A stretch of 64,000 nt of DNA from NCBI RefSeq assembly GCF_040362915.1, contig NZ_AP029612.1:2977501-3041500 (forward strand), in the 5' to 3' direction. This DNA is from Sediminibacterium sp. KACHI17 (GTDB lineage: Bacteria > Bacteroidota > Bacteroidia > Chitinophagales > Chitinophagaceae). A program made the position numbers and the translations under genes. Positions 37,328 through 46,876 of this stretch are shown here, piece by piece. The notes beneath the pieces were generated by a model that worked only from the letters and a program-made list of their open reading frames with translations, was not told the DNA's origin and did no database searches. How positions within the stretch are numbered: the first letter of the stretch is position 1; the number at the start of each line of letters is the position of its first letter.

Positions 37328-38785
37328 ATGGAATTAAGTCTGCTTACAGTTTGTTACCTCATCGGATCATTGACCTTTATCATTGGTCTTAAAATGTTGT
37401 CACATCCCGATTCTGCGCGAAAAGGTAATCTAGTGGCAGCGGTGGGTATGGCCATTGCAATTTTTGGGACCATCTTTTTATATGAGAAAGAGGGTGTTAA
37501 GCTTGGCAACTACGGCTGGATTTTTGGAGGATTACTGGTAGGAACAATCATTGGTGTTCTCGCAGCCAAAAAAGTAAAGATGACAGCCATGCCGGAAATG
37601 GTCAGTTTATTCAATGGTATGGGAGGAGCCTGTGCAGCTTTGATCTCTGTAAATGAGTTCGGGCATATCAATGAGATGATGACCCACGCAGCCGAAACAA
37701 TGGCGAATATTCCGGGTTGGCACACACAGGTATTTAGCGCTGAGTTTGCCGGTACATTAATTACTATTTTTTTAGGCTTGATCATTGGTGCAGTTTCTTT
37801 TGCAGGAAGTATCATCGCATGGGGTAAGTTGAATGGAAAAATAAAAGACTTTGCTTTTCCCGGGCAGCAAATATTTAACCTGGTATTATTAGTAGCCACA
37901 CTGATCACAGCCTGCTATTTGGTTTTCAACTTGAATGCAGACAATGCCTATCTCTTTTATGCGATCACTGCTGCTGCACTGGTCTATGGTGTTTTATTTG
38001 TTTTGCCGATCGGTGGTGCTGATATGCCCGTTGTGATTTCACTGTTAAATTCTTTCACGGGTGTTGCTGCTGCTTGTGGTGGATTCCTTTATGATAACCA
38101 GGTAATGTTAACCGGTGGTATCCTTGTTGGGGCTGCAGGTACATTATTGACGATTTTGATGTGTAAGGCGATGAACAGAAGTTTGACGAATGTATTGATC
38201 GGATCATTTGGCGGATCAACTACTGGCGCTGGTATTGCAAAAGGTACACAAGGCAGTTACAAAGAAATATCTTTATCGGATGCTGCTGTTTGTATGAGTT
38301 ATGCCAATAAAGTGATCATCGTTCCGGGTTATGGATTAGCAGTAGCACAAGCACAGCACGTTTGTCATGAGTTGGAAAAATTATTGGAAGAAAAAGGCGT
38401 GAATGTCAGCTATGCGATTCATCCGGTAGCAGGACGTATGCCGGGTCATATGAACGTATTATTGGCAGAAGCTGATGTGAGTTATGATAAACTACAAGAA
38501 ATGGAGCAGGCTAATGATGAGTTTAAAACAACAGATGTGGTATTGATATTAGGCGCCAATGATGTAGTAAATCCGGCTGCGAAAACAGATCCGGCCTCAC
38601 CGATCTATGGTATGCCTATATTAGAAGTAGAACAAGCAAAAACGGTCATCGTTAATAAGCGGAGCATGAAACCGGGCTATGCAGGTATTGAAAATGAATT
38701 ATTCTTTCAACCCAAAACCTCTATGTTATTTGGTGATGCCAAAGCTGCATTACAAAAACTGGTAGCTGAGATAAAGTCATTGTGA
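37328..38785 (+). CDS. pntB: NAD(P) transhydrogenase subunit beta
   Basis: The 485-residue subunit combines about nine membrane helices (domain II, residues 1-290) with the NADP(H)-binding domain III (about 305-485). Domain III holds VIIVPGYGLAVAQAQH (about 335-350), IHPVAGRMPGHMNVLLAEA (about 362-380) and VLILGANDVVNPAA (about 403-416). With PntAA and PntAB it couples proton entry to hydride transfer from NADH to NADP, supplying NADPH for biosynthesis. Confidence 0.97.
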   Translation: MELSLLTVCYLIGSLTFIIGLKMLSHPDSARKGNLVAAVGMAIAIFGTIFLYEKEGVKLGNYGWIFGGLLVGTIIGVLAAKKVKMTAMPEMVSLFNGMGGACAALISVNEFGHINEMMTHAAETMANIPGWHTQVFSAEFAGTLITIFLGLIIGAVSFAGSIIAWGKLNGKIKDFAFPGQQIFNLVLLVATLITACYLVFNLNADNAYLFYAITAAALVYGVLFVLPIGGADMPVVISLLNSFTGVAAACGGFLYDNQVMLTGGILVGAAGTLLTILMCKAMNRSLTNVLIGSFGGSTTGAGIAKGTQGSYKEISLSDAAVCMSYANKVIIVPGYGLAVAQAQHVCHELEKLLEEKGVNVSYAIHPVAGRMPGHMNVLLAEADVSYDKLQEMEQANDEFKTTDVVLILGANDVVNPAAKTDPASPIYGMPILEVEQAKTVIVNKRSMKPGYAGIENELFFQPKTSMLFGDAKAALQKLVAEIKSL

Positions 38786-38816
38786 TGATTTATGATGGCT
38801 TGCTTACTTTTGTTCT

Positions 38817-40172
38817 ATGACCTTACCTCATGAACTGATTCAGTCACTACAATCTGTCAAAGGATTTCAGGAATCTTCTTTCAGAGCTGTTCATGAATCT
38901 GGTGAACAGGTTACGGCAATCCGGTTGAATCCTGCTAAACAATCAGTCATACAGGATAAGTTCACAGGACAAGCCATTCCCTGGTGTCCCTTAGGCATTT
39001 ATTTGAATGAAAGACCCTCTTTCACATTCGATCCATCTTTTCATGCCGGTGCATACTATGTACAAGATGCCAGTAGTATGTTTTTATGGGAAGCTATTTC
39101 TCAATTAGTACCGGATCCTCGTAATAAAAAAGTATTGGATCTATGTGCGGCACCGGGTGGAAAATCTACTTTGCTGGCTTCCTATTTTACAGATGGATTA
39201 TTGGTCAGTAATGAAGTGATTAAATCACGGGCGAGTATCTTGGTTGAAAACCTCACCAAATGGGGTAATAGCAATGTGGTGATCACCAATAATGATCCTG
39301 TTCATTTTCGTCAAGGAGGAATCACATTTGATGTAATTGTAGTGGATGCTCCTTGCAGTGGTAGTGGCTTATTTCGAAAAGATCCCGATGCTATTTCCGA
39401 ATGGAGTTTAGATCACGTACAACATTGCAGTCTTCGTCAACAACGCATACTCGATGATATCATTCCATCATTAAACGAAAATGGAATATTGATCTATGCA
39501 ACTTGTTCCTATTCTTTAGAAGAAGATGAAATGATCGCAGATTGGTTGATGTCTTCCGGAGAATTTGAAGCACTCTCTATTGCTATTTCTGAGCAATGGA
39601 ATATTGTTCAGACCTTCTCTGAAAAAATGAAAGCTCCGGGCTATCGTTTTTATCCTGATCGACTAAAAGGGGAGGGCTTTTTTATAGCTGCTTTTCGAAA
39701 AAAAACGCCTGCTTTTGCGCTGGGAAAAGGGAAATTGTCGGCCTTGAAATCACCACAAAAGCATGAGTTTGCACAGGTTCATGAATTTTTGTCTGCTGCA
39801 GAAAATTTTTACCTGTTTAAACAGGGTGATCAGTTTCGCTTATTTGATAAGCAATGGCAAGAAGAACTTCAACAATTGGCAAGTAATTTATACATACGCA
39901 AAGCCGGCGTTGGAATCGGAGAGATAAAAGGAAAAGACATTATTCCTGCTCATGAATTGGCGATGAGCCTGCTTCCATTAGCGCATTTTAATCAGGTTGC
40001 TGTCAATACAGATGAAGCCCTTAAATATTTACGAAGACAAGATCTACAGCTGGATACATCCAAAGGCTGGAACTTGGTCATGTACGAGCACTTACCATTA
40101 GGATGGATCAAAGCGCTCCCTAATCGTATCAATAATTACTATCCACAGGAGTGGCGCATATTAAAACAATAA
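38817..40172 (+). CDS. rRNA cytosine-5 methyltransferase (RsmF-like)
   Basis: This 451-residue enzyme of the NOL1/NOP2/Sun family methylates cytosine C5 in rRNA. The SAM motif is VLDLCAAPGGKSTLLASY (about 107-124); motif IV DAPCSGSGLFRKDP (about 180-193) carries the releasing Cys and motif VI TCSYSLEEDE (about 227-236) the catalytic Cys. The C-terminal 150 residues form a PUA-like RNA-binding part found in RsmF. It starts 31 bases after pntB with no visible terminator between. Confidence 0.93.
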   Translation: MTLPHELIQSLQSVKGFQESSFRAVHESGEQVTAIRLNPAKQSVIQDKFTGQAIPWCPLGIYLNERPSFTFDPSFHAGAYYVQDASSMFLWEAISQLVPDPRNKKVLDLCAAPGGKSTLLASYFTDGLLVSNEVIKSRASILVENLTKWGNSNVVITNNDPVHFRQGGITFDVIVVDAPCSGSGLFRKDPDAISEWSLDHVQHCSLRQQRILDDIIPSLNENGILIYATCSYSLEEDEMIADWLMSSGEFEALSIAISEQWNIVQTFSEKMKAPGYRFYPDRLKGEGFFIAAFRKKTPAFALGKGKLSALKSPQKHEFAQVHEFLSAAENFYLFKQGDQFRLFDKQWQEELQQLASNLYIRKAGVGIGEIKGKDIIPAHELAMSLLPLAHFNQVAVNTDEALKYLRRQDLQLDTSKGWNLVMYEHLPLGWIKALPNRINNYYPQEWRILKQ

Positions 40173-40230
40173 GAAGCGGGAAAAGGGCTTATTAAGCTCA
40201 CTTTTACTTACCCGTAAGGCCTGAAATGCG

Positions 40231-40238
40231 TACATTTG
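40231..40238 (+). promoter_or_regulatory. -7 element before the LysM protein gene
   Basis: TACATTTG is an exact TAnnTTTG match 26 bases before the ATG at 40264. No clear -33 TTG is seen. Confidence 0.5.
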
Positions 40239-40263
40239 CCATTCTCTGTACTTGCAAATGGAT

Positions 40264-41223
40264 ATGAAAAAAGGACTGTTTTTTATTGTGATATTATTGT
40301 TGGGCTTCCGTGTGGCAGCACAACAGAAATTGTTGCTAAAGGGAAAGCCTAATTCCATGTATGTCGAACATAGAGTAGGAGAAAAAGAATCCTTATCATC
40401 TATTGGTCGCATGTATGGATTAACCGCTTCTCAGCTATCTCGTTTTAACGGAAGAAGTCCATCAGCAGTTTTGTCAAAGGGAAGTACTTTAAAAGTACCC
40501 TTAAGTATATCAGATATTTCTCAGAAAACAGGAACACCTGTTTATCATGCCGTTAGTAAAGGGGATAACTTATTCAAGATCAGCCAACGCTATAATAAAG
40601 TACCGGTATCACAACTTAGAACTTGGAATAAATTGGGCGCTTCCGGGGTGAAGAACGGACAGGAACTGATCATTGGTTATATTAAGATCAATACTGATCA
40701 ATCGTTGGCATCATCTTCACAAAAGGAAACTGTGGCAGACAAAGTTGCTGAGACAGCTGTTGCAACAGAAGTAGCAGCTAAATCAACGGTATCTGAACCT
40801 GCAAAAGCAGTTCCTGTGAAAGAAAAGGAAGCAGCACAGGAGTTTCATAAAGACAATGAGGAAAAGAACAATGCTACTGCTCCTGTCAATAGCTCATTGT
40901 CAGATGAAGGATTTTTTGCATCACTTTATGTAAGAGATGATCTCACCCTTGTACAGCAATATCGTTCTGGTGATGCAGCAACTTTTAAAACGATCAGTGG
41001 TTGGACAGACAGAAAGTATTATGTTCTGATCAATGATATCAAGCCGGGTACGATCGTTCGTATCACAACGCCGAATAATAAAAGTATTTGCGCGAGGGTT
41101 CTTTCTCCTTTACCCCTTACAAAAGGTGATGAAGGATTGTTATTGCGCATGAATAATGCAGCAGCATCTGCACTGGGCATGAAAGATGAAAAGTTTACGG
41201 TAACACTTACTTTTTTTGAATAA
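40264..41223 (+). CDS. exported LysM protein with double-psi barrel-like C-terminus
   Basis: This 319-residue protein has a signal peptide (about 1-18, ending VAAQ), two LysM peptidoglycan-binding domains (about 34-80, YVEHRVGEKESLSSIGRMYG; and about 94-140, YHAVSKGDNLFKISQRYN), a low-complexity Ala/Glu/Lys/Val linker (about 145-210) and a C-terminal RlpA/double-psi-beta-barrel-like domain (about 215-319). It should sit in the periplasm attached to the murein. Whether the barrel has lytic activity is unknown. It is followed after 11 bases by a rhodanese-thioredoxin lipoprotein. Confidence 0.82.
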   Translation: MKKGLFFIVILLLGFRVAAQQKLLLKGKPNSMYVEHRVGEKESLSSIGRMYGLTASQLSRFNGRSPSAVLSKGSTLKVPLSISDISQKTGTPVYHAVSKGDNLFKISQRYNKVPVSQLRTWNKLGASGVKNGQELIIGYIKINTDQSLASSSQKETVADKVAETAVATEVAAKSTVSEPAKAVPVKEKEAAQEFHKDNEEKNNATAPVNSSLSDEGFFASLYVRDDLTLVQQYRSGDAATFKTISGWTDRKYYVLINDIKPGTIVRITTPNNKSICARVLSPLPLTKGDEGLLLRMNNAAASALGMKDEKFTVTLTFFE

Positions 41224-41234
41224 ATCTATCTGGC

Positions 41235-41939
41235 ATGAAAAAATGCTTGCTCAAATATTCTTGTCTCTTTATTTTAATGGTTTTCTCTGCCTGTTCTGGC
41301 AAGGGGCAAAGTAACCTGAGTATTTCGGTTGCAGAATTTGAGTCGAAACTCAATTCAGAGAAATTTCAAATCCTGGATGTAAGAACAGCCGGTGAATTCA
41401 AAGCAGGTTATTTGAAAGGGGCTCTTCAGGCAGATTGGTTGAATAAAAAGGAATTCGAAGAACGCACTAAACACCTGAATCCTGAAAATCCTTTGTTGGT
41501 GTACTGTGCTTCAGGAGTCAGAAGCGAACAGGCTGCTAAATGGTTATTAAAGAAGGGGTTTAAAGAAGTCTATAACCTGAAGGGAGGTACTTCCGCATGG
41601 CAACTGTCGGGAAAAAAACTGGAAGCTTCAGAAGTCAAAGCACAGCTTAGTGTCAGTGAGTTTGAGAAAAAAATTCAAACCGGAATCGTATTGGTAGATG
41701 TAGGAGCAGAGTGGTGCCCACCGTGTAAAAAAATGGATCCTGTAATTCGTCAACTGCAAGCGGAATTACCCGGAACATTTCAACTCGTTAAAGTGGATGG
41801 AGGAATTGATATTGATGTGATGAAACTTATCAAAGCAGATGCTCTTCCAACTTTTGTTTTGTATAAGAATGGAAAAGAAGTGTGGAGAGATTTTGGAATT
41901 ATTGCAAAAGAAGTGATACGATCCAAAATCTTACAGTAA
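41235..41939 (+). CDS. rhodanese-thioredoxin fusion lipoprotein
   Basis: The 234-residue exported protein has a lipoprotein signal with lipobox VFSAC (Cys at about 20), a rhodanese domain (about 30-125) with active-site loop VYCASGVRSEQ (Cys about 90) and a thioredoxin domain (about 135-234) with WCPPCKK (about 161-167). Both catalytic centres are intact. Sulfur transfer or disulfide reduction at the membrane surface is likely, and the fusion suggests that the thioredoxin part recycles a persulfide made by the rhodanese part; that is inference. It follows the LysM gene after 11 bases. Confidence 0.88.
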   Translation: MKKCLLKYSCLFILMVFSACSGKGQSNLSISVAEFESKLNSEKFQILDVRTAGEFKAGYLKGALQADWLNKKEFEERTKHLNPENPLLVYCASGVRSEQAAKWLLKKGFKEVYNLKGGTSAWQLSGKKLEASEVKAQLSVSEFEKKIQTGIVLVDVGAEWCPPCKKMDPVIRQLQAELPGTFQLVKVDGGIDIDVMKLIKADALPTFVLYKNGKEVWRDFGIIAKEVIRSKILQ

Positions 41940-41943
41940 GATT

Positions 41944-42864
41944 CTATTGGGGACGATATCCTCGCAGAAAATCTGTTACAGACATTCTTTTCTTTCCCTC
42001 TAACTGCAGATCCAACACATGGATGAATCCATTCGAAGTAGCAAATTTTAAAAAATTCTTCCCGTCTGTAAACATAGTGCCAATAGGTTGTTGGTGATCC
42101 TGGTATTCGGTAGCACTTTTATAAATCTTTAAAACCTTACCATCTAGTTTGGTTAGTGCACCGGGGAATGGCGATAACCCCCGTATCAGATTATGAATGT
42201 CTAAAGTTGAATGTGACCAATCAATCACGCAGGTTTCTGTGAAAATTTTAGGAGCATGTTTCAAAACTGTATTTGTTGCTAATGCATCCTGAGGTTTTTC
42301 TTTGAGCGTACCTGCTGCGAGACCTTTGACTGTTTCAACCAAAAGGTCTGCACCAATGACTTTCATTCGGTCGTGTACATCACCGGCTGTTTCATCTTCC
42401 GCAATACCAAATGCGCGTTGCAAAAGGATATCACCAGTATCAATTTCGTGCTTGAGTTTGAAAGTGGTAACACCTGTTTCTTTTTCTCCATTGATCACAG
42501 CCCAATTGATAGGGGCAGCGCCACGATACTGGGGCAATAGGGATCCGTGAAGATTAATGGTTCCAAGAGGAGGCATATTCCATACTACTTCAGGTAGCAT
42601 ACGAAAAGCAACAACAATTTGCAGATCTGCCTTTAACTGCTGCAGACTGAGAATAAAATCCGGATCTTTTAATCTTATTGGCTGAAGTACAGGTAAGCCA
42701 TTTGCAGTTGCATATTGTTTCACAGCACTTTCATGCATTTTCAGTCCTCTTCCGGCAGGTTTGTCGGGAGCAGTAACAACAGCTATAATATTCAATCCTG
42801 CTTTCATCAGTGCATCTAGTGATGCTACTGCAAACTCAGGAGTTCCCATGAAAATGATACGCAT
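41944..42864 (-). CDS. fmt: methionyl-tRNA formyltransferase
   Basis: This 306-residue enzyme formylates initiator methionyl-tRNA using 10-formyltetrahydrofolate. It has the N-terminus MRIIFMGTPEFAV, catalytic residues in LHGSLLPQYRGAAPINWA (about 108-125; Asn and His of the family HGSLLP motif) and TGVTTFKLKHEIDTGDIL (about 132-149). The C-terminal OB domain covers about 205-306. It ends 4 bases from the convergent rhodanese gene. Confidence 0.97.
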   Translation of the reverse strand: MRIIFMGTPEFAVASLDALMKAGLNIIAVVTAPDKPAGRGLKMHESAVKQYATANGLPVLQPIRLKDPDFILSLQQLKADLQIVVAFRMLPEVVWNMPPLGTINLHGSLLPQYRGAAPINWAVINGEKETGVTTFKLKHEIDTGDILLQRAFGIAEDETAGDVHDRMKVIGADLLVETVKGLAAGTLKEKPQDALATNTVLKHAPKIFTETCVIDWSHSTLDIHNLIRGLSPFPGALTKLDGKVLKIYKSATEYQDHQQPIGTMFTDGKNFLKFATSNGFIHVLDLQLEGKKRMSVTDFLRGYRPQ

Positions 42865-42870
42865 GTAATA

Positions 42871-42928
42871 AAGTCAATAGTGAAAGATCAAGCGTGAAAA
42901 GCTTTTTGACTTTTCACGCTTGATCTTT
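42871..42928. repeat. heptad-repeat palindrome E
   Basis: The arms 42883-42901 and 42910-42928 are exact 19-base inverted repeats with an 8-base loop. The left side runs in 7-base register (AGTCAAT, AGTGAAA, then CGTGAAA two units on). It lies between namZ and fmt, which read the same way. As RNA this would be a very stable hairpin and may end the namZ transcript, though it lacks a clean T run. Confidence 0.8.
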
Positions 42929-42934
42929 AAATTT

Positions 42935-44224
42935 TTATTCAAAATCTGTGTACAATAGATATTTCTTTCTGATCTTCTTAAAAGCTTCTAGTCCGGGTGC
43001 CCAACTGTCTCGAATCTCTTTTTCTGTTTTGCCTGCTTTGATTTGATTCATCAATGCATCTGATCCAGCGAGTTTATTGAAAAAAAAATCAGTCGGACGA
43101 TCACTTTTGGGTTTAATGAAGAAGTTCTCTTTATCAGGGAAGAGCTTGTAAGCTTCTAGTATATATTTCAACTGAATTTTATTATCTACACTTTTCAATA
43201 CCTGTTCATTGCTGCCAAAGAGATTCCAGCCATAACATTGTTTGTCTTTAAGTTTTGGCTCTTTTGCTCCATCACGGCTGATCGGAGTAAAAGCGTACAT
43301 ATTTTTTGGTAAATAAGGATGACCAAAAATAACAAAGGGGTGTTCTGTTCCTCTCCCTTCACTCAATACGGTTCCTTCAAAAAAACAAGTGCTGGCATAC
43401 CAATAGATAGAAGCCATATCTGGTAAGTTCGGTGAAGGCTTTACCGGCAATGTGTATTTGCTTTTATGATCATAGGCTTCATTCTTAATGACCATAAAAT
43501 GAAAAAGGGTATCACGTGAGGTGTTAGCTCTACGGTAATAATCGTTTCGTTCATTGGCTTTAGGGGATAGCCATTTTTCTCCCGCCAACATCATCGCGTA
43601 TTCACCCATGGTCATGCCATATACAATCGGAATGGGTTGCATGCCTACAAAACTCTTGTAAGCAGTATCCAATATAGGGCCATCAACATAAAATCCATTG
43701 GGGTTAGGGCGGTCTAGTATCAGCAATGGTTTTCCATGTTCAAATGCTGCATCCATGAACTCTTGTAATGAAGAGATGTAGGTATAAAATCGTGTTCCTA
43801 CATCTTGAATATCAAATAGTAATACGTCTACATCAGCAAGATCTTCTGCACTTGGTTTTCTTTTTTTACCATACAGGGAAATAACAGGGATACCCAATTG
43901 CGGATCTATATAAGTATCAACTTTTTCACCTGCATCTGCATCACCTCTGAATCCATGTTCAGGACCAAATACCTTGCTTATTTTAACACCCAATGTAAAT
44001 AAGCTGTCTACAAGGTGTTTCTTCCCAATGGTAGCGGTGTGATTGGCAAAAATGCCTACTCTTTTTCCCTCGAGAAGCGGTAAATAAACTTCAGTACGAT
44101 ACGCTGCTGGTTTAACAGGTGCTACCTCAGGTTTATCTTGTTTTTTCCCAACACCAGACTTGGGCTGAGCGATTATTGTTGAGGAAAAAGCAATAAGGAA
44201 TAAAACATATAAAAGATGCTTCAT
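42935..44224 (-). CDS. namZ: exo-beta-N-acetylmuramidase NamZ (DUF1343)
   Basis: This 429-residue protein has a signal peptide (about 1-19, ending IIAQ) and the DUF1343 fold of NamZ, which frees N-acetylmuramic acid from murein fragments. Typical segments are GIFANHTATIG (about 57), FGPEHGFRGDADAGEKV (about 84-100), LLFDIQDVGTRFYTYI (about 134-149) and ILDRPNPNGFYVDGP (about 173-187). The function follows from work on the Bacillus and Tannerella enzymes. It suits a murein-salvage role with the dipeptide epimerase. Confidence 0.9.
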   Translation of the reverse strand: MKHLLYVLFLIAFSSTIIAQPKSGVGKKQDKPEVAPVKPAAYRTEVYLPLLEGKRVGIFANHTATIGKKHLVDSLFTLGVKISKVFGPEHGFRGDADAGEKVDTYIDPQLGIPVISLYGKKRKPSAEDLADVDVLLFDIQDVGTRFYTYISSLQEFMDAAFEHGKPLLILDRPNPNGFYVDGPILDTAYKSFVGMQPIPIVYGMTMGEYAMMLAGEKWLSPKANERNDYYRRANTSRDTLFHFMVIKNEAYDHKSKYTLPVKPSPNLPDMASIYWYASTCFFEGTVLSEGRGTEHPFVIFGHPYLPKNMYAFTPISRDGAKEPKLKDKQCYGWNLFGSNEQVLKSVDNKIQLKYILEAYKLFPDKENFFIKPKSDRPTDFFFNKLAGSDALMNQIKAGKTEKEIRDSWAPGLEAFKKIRKKYLLYTDFE

Positions 44225-44262
44225 ATAGCCATTTTTGAGCCCCGAAAGTTAACGAAAAATAC

Positions 44263-44295
44263 TTGGCGATTCTTGATTCATAGATTGTACTTTTG
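44263..44295 (+). promoter_or_regulatory. promoter of the FKBP isomerase gene
   Basis: TTG (44263-44265), 22 bases, then TACTTTTG (44288-44295), an exact TAnnTTTG match. The leader would be about 95 nt. Confidence 0.6.
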
Positions 44296-44395
44296 TATTT
44301 CGATATGATTTAATCTGAACTTAACTTTTTATTCTGGTCTCTCTGATTCAGATGTCTTTGATAAGTTCCTTCAACTTTCAACACAACAAAAGAAT

Positions 44396-44851
44396 ATGCA
44401 ACAAGTAAAAAAAGGTGATACTGTAAAAGTGCATTATCACGGTAAACTTACCAACGGAACAACTTTCGATTCATCTGCAGGCAGAGAACCTTTGGAGTTT
44501 GAAGTAGGTAGTGGCATGGTGATTCCCGGATTTGATGAGGGTGTTACCGGTATGACCATCGGAGATAAAAAAACAATTCATATTCCTGCTGATCAGGCAT
44601 ATGGACAAAAAGAAGAGCACATGATCATGGAGTTCCCTCGTGATCGTTTTCCTGCTGATATGGTTCCTGAAGTAGGTATGCAATTGAATATGAGCAACGG
44701 ATCAGGACAAAACTTTCCTGTAGTGATCACAGAAGTTCGTGAAGCAGTTGTAGTATTGGATGCGAATCATCCTCTGGCTGGAGAAGATCTGATCTTTGAT
44801 CTGGAACTGGTTTCGATCAATGGTGGTAGTTCTTTGATCATTACTCCGTAA
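44396..44851 (+). CDS. FKBP-type peptidyl-prolyl isomerase (SlyD-like)
   Basis: The 151-residue cytoplasmic protein has the FKBP core (about 4-70 and 125-151) with an inserted flap domain (about 72-120), the SlyD architecture that combines prolyl isomerase and chaperone activity. Family segments are VKVHYHGKLTNGTTFDSS (about 9-26) and VIPGFDEGVTGM (about 42-53). The His-rich metal-binding tail of E. coli SlyD is absent. It stands alone with a good promoter and terminator. Confidence 0.93.
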   Translation: MQQVKKGDTVKVHYHGKLTNGTTFDSSAGREPLEFEVGSGMVIPGFDEGVTGMTIGDKKTIHIPADQAYGQKEEHMIMEFPRDRFPADMVPEVGMQLNMSNGSGQNFPVVITEVREAVVVLDANHPLAGEDLIFDLELVSINGGSSLIITP

Positions 44852-44872
44852 TCAACTAATCAACCTTTCAAT

Positions 44873-44904
44873 AAAAAACTCCGGATACAATCCGGAGTTT
44901 TTTT
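44873..44904. terminator. terminator after the FKBP gene
   Basis: AAAAAACTCCGGAT and ATCCGGAGTTTTTT form a perfect stem with an ACA loop and symmetric A/T runs, so it can serve both this gene and the convergent membrane-protein gene. Confidence 0.93.
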
Positions 44905-44920
44905 ATGCGTATGCTTTTAT

Positions 44921-45466
44921 TTATTTTCTTCGTAACCACCAGCCCAGCCATAAACCTGTAAGTCCCCAGCCTACAACAGCATCTATCAGATTTGCCATCA
45001 GGTCGCGAGACTGAAACCAAATATGATTGGTATATGATAAATTAAAGAAGCCTATCAATCCAATACAAAGAGTTGCAGTGAGTATGGTTGAGAATGACGG
45101 ATTGCCCATTTGTTTGAATATCCAACATACGAGTAACAGAATCACAATATTGATCGCCAGACCTCTTCCCATATTCACCCCCATATTCATATCCATAGAC
45201 TTATGATAGGCTATTTGTGCCCAGGGTTTTCCAACGGCGGTTTCTGCTAATTTCTCTTGTTCTTCCATACTTGCACCATCCGGATAAGTTGGCAGGAAAT
45301 AAGTGCCATCTTCCGTGAACTGACTACTCAGATACTGTAAGATACTATCCTGCTTTGGTGTGTAAGCTTGTGCAGGCCTATGTAATTCTGCTGCGGTCCA
45401 AGAAACGAATTGCCAGAGAAACAAAATAACGGCTCCAACAACTGAGCCAATTAGTGTTTTTTTCAT
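44921..45466 (-). CDS. hypothetical membrane protein
   Basis: I do not recognise this 181-residue protein firmly. It has a hydrophobic N-terminus (about 5-22), a soluble stretch of roughly 60 residues with SILQYLSSQFTEDGTYFLP, then three closely spaced helices (about 105-125, 130-145 and 158-178) and a basic end (WWLRRK). The start at 45466 (MKKTLIGSVVG) is the natural one. It is probably an inner-membrane protein with a periplasmic domain. Confidence 0.7.
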   Translation of the reverse strand: MKKTLIGSVVGAVILFLWQFVSWTAAELHRPAQAYTPKQDSILQYLSSQFTEDGTYFLPTYPDGASMEEQEKLAETAVGKPWAQIAYHKSMDMNMGVNMGRGLAINIVILLLVCWIFKQMGNPSFSTILTATLCIGLIGFFNLSYTNHIWFQSRDLMANLIDAVVGWGLTGLWLGWWLRRK

Positions 45467-45575
45467 GTGATTGTTTTTGGTTAAACACAAAATAGACAAG
45501 AGGTTTGGAATTTGCAAGTATGGGCAATCGCCTTATTCTTACATGTGTTCAAGAGAAATTCAATTATTTTGTGGC

Positions 45576-46814
45576 ATGACGTCGAACGCATTTACTGTTA
45601 CCGAAAGATTTTTAAGATATGTACAGATCGATACTCAAAGTGATCCACATAGTACCTTGAGTCCCAGTACTGAGAAACAAAAACATCTTTCGCGTTTGTT
45701 ATTTGATGAGTTAAAACAAATAGGGCTCACTGATGTGTATACAGATGAGTATGGTTATGTATACGCTACCATACCTGCAAATATTGACCGATCTGTTCCT
45801 GTAATTTGTTTTTGTAGTCATGTTGATACTGCTTCGGATTGTAGTGGCACCAATGTTAAACCCATACTGCATAAAAATTATCAAGGTCAGGAGATCGTAT
45901 TACCTGATGATACTACGCAGATCATTCACATGGAAAATCATCCGTATCTCAAACAGCAGATCGGAAAAGATATCATTACTGCAAGTGGACTTACATTATT
46001 AGGTGCGGATGATAAGAGCGGAGTAGCGATAATCATGGATATGGCTCACTATTTAATGCAACATCCGGAAATACCTCATGGTACAATTAAAATACTTTTT
46101 ACTCCTGATGAAGAAGTGGGAAGGGGAACCGATCATGTTGATTTGAATCATTTGGGTGCTGATTTCGCATATACATTAGATGGGGGTGAGTTGGGTACTT
46201 ATGAAGACGAAACCTTTAGCGCTGATGGATATACGCTTCACTTTTATGGTGTAAGCGCTCATCCGGGATATGCGAAAGGTAAAATGGTGAATGCACTGAA
46301 ACTTGCCGGCATTCTTTTGCAACAGTTACCTGCAACAGAATGGTGTCCGGAAGCAACGCAGGGAAAGGAAGGTTTTGTGCATCCGGTTCATATGGAAGGA
46401 ACCGCCGAAAAAGCCAGTATTGAATTTATCATCCGGGATTTTGATACCAGTCAGTTAGCTATATATGAAAATAGATTGCTTCAAATGGCAGAAGCAATTG
46501 TTACGCAATATCCAGGAGCAAAAGTGGAAGCTGTAGTACGCGAACAATACCGTAATATGAAGGAAATCATTGATCAGCATCCTGAAATGGAGATCAATGC
46601 AAGAGAAGCATATGCAATGGCGGGTATCCCTTTTATAAAAGAACCTATACGTGGTGGAACTGATGGGAGTAGACTTAGTTTTATGGGATTACCATGTGCA
46701 AATATTTTTACAGGTATGCAGGGTATTCATAGCAGACAAGAATGGGTGAGTGTCTATGATATGGAGAAGAGTGTTGAAGTATTGGTGAACCTGGTTCAGG
46801 CTTGGGCAAAATAA
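45576..46814 (+). CDS. pepT: tripeptide aminopeptidase PepT
   Basis: This 412-residue M20B metallopeptidase removes the N-terminal residue from tripeptides. Di-zinc ligands and catalytic residues are in CSHVDTASDCSG (about 78), LGADDKSGVA (about 139), TPDEEVGRGTDHVD (about 173-186) and LDGGELG (about 197), with the final His near GMQGIHSRQEW. I start at 45576 (MTSNAFTVTERFLRY), which matches the family N-terminus. Confidence 0.95.
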   Translation: MTSNAFTVTERFLRYVQIDTQSDPHSTLSPSTEKQKHLSRLLFDELKQIGLTDVYTDEYGYVYATIPANIDRSVPVICFCSHVDTASDCSGTNVKPILHKNYQGQEIVLPDDTTQIIHMENHPYLKQQIGKDIITASGLTLLGADDKSGVAIIMDMAHYLMQHPEIPHGTIKILFTPDEEVGRGTDHVDLNHLGADFAYTLDGGELGTYEDETFSADGYTLHFYGVSAHPGYAKGKMVNALKLAGILLQQLPATEWCPEATQGKEGFVHPVHMEGTAEKASIEFIIRDFDTSQLAIYENRLLQMAEAIVTQYPGAKVEAVVREQYRNMKEIIDQHPEMEINAREAYAMAGIPFIKEPIRGGTDGSRLSFMGLPCANIFTGMQGIHSRQEWVSVYDMEKSVEVLVNLVQAWAK

Positions 46815-46827
46815 GTCTTACTAAATA

Positions 46828-46860
46828 AAAAAGGGATCACAATCATGGTGATCCCTTTTT
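46828..46860. terminator. bidirectional terminator between pepT and the oxidoreductase gene
   Basis: GGGATCAC and GTGATCCC form a stem flanked by A and T runs, between convergent genes. Confidence 0.92.
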
Positions 46861-46876
46861 GTATAGGTGAGTAGCA

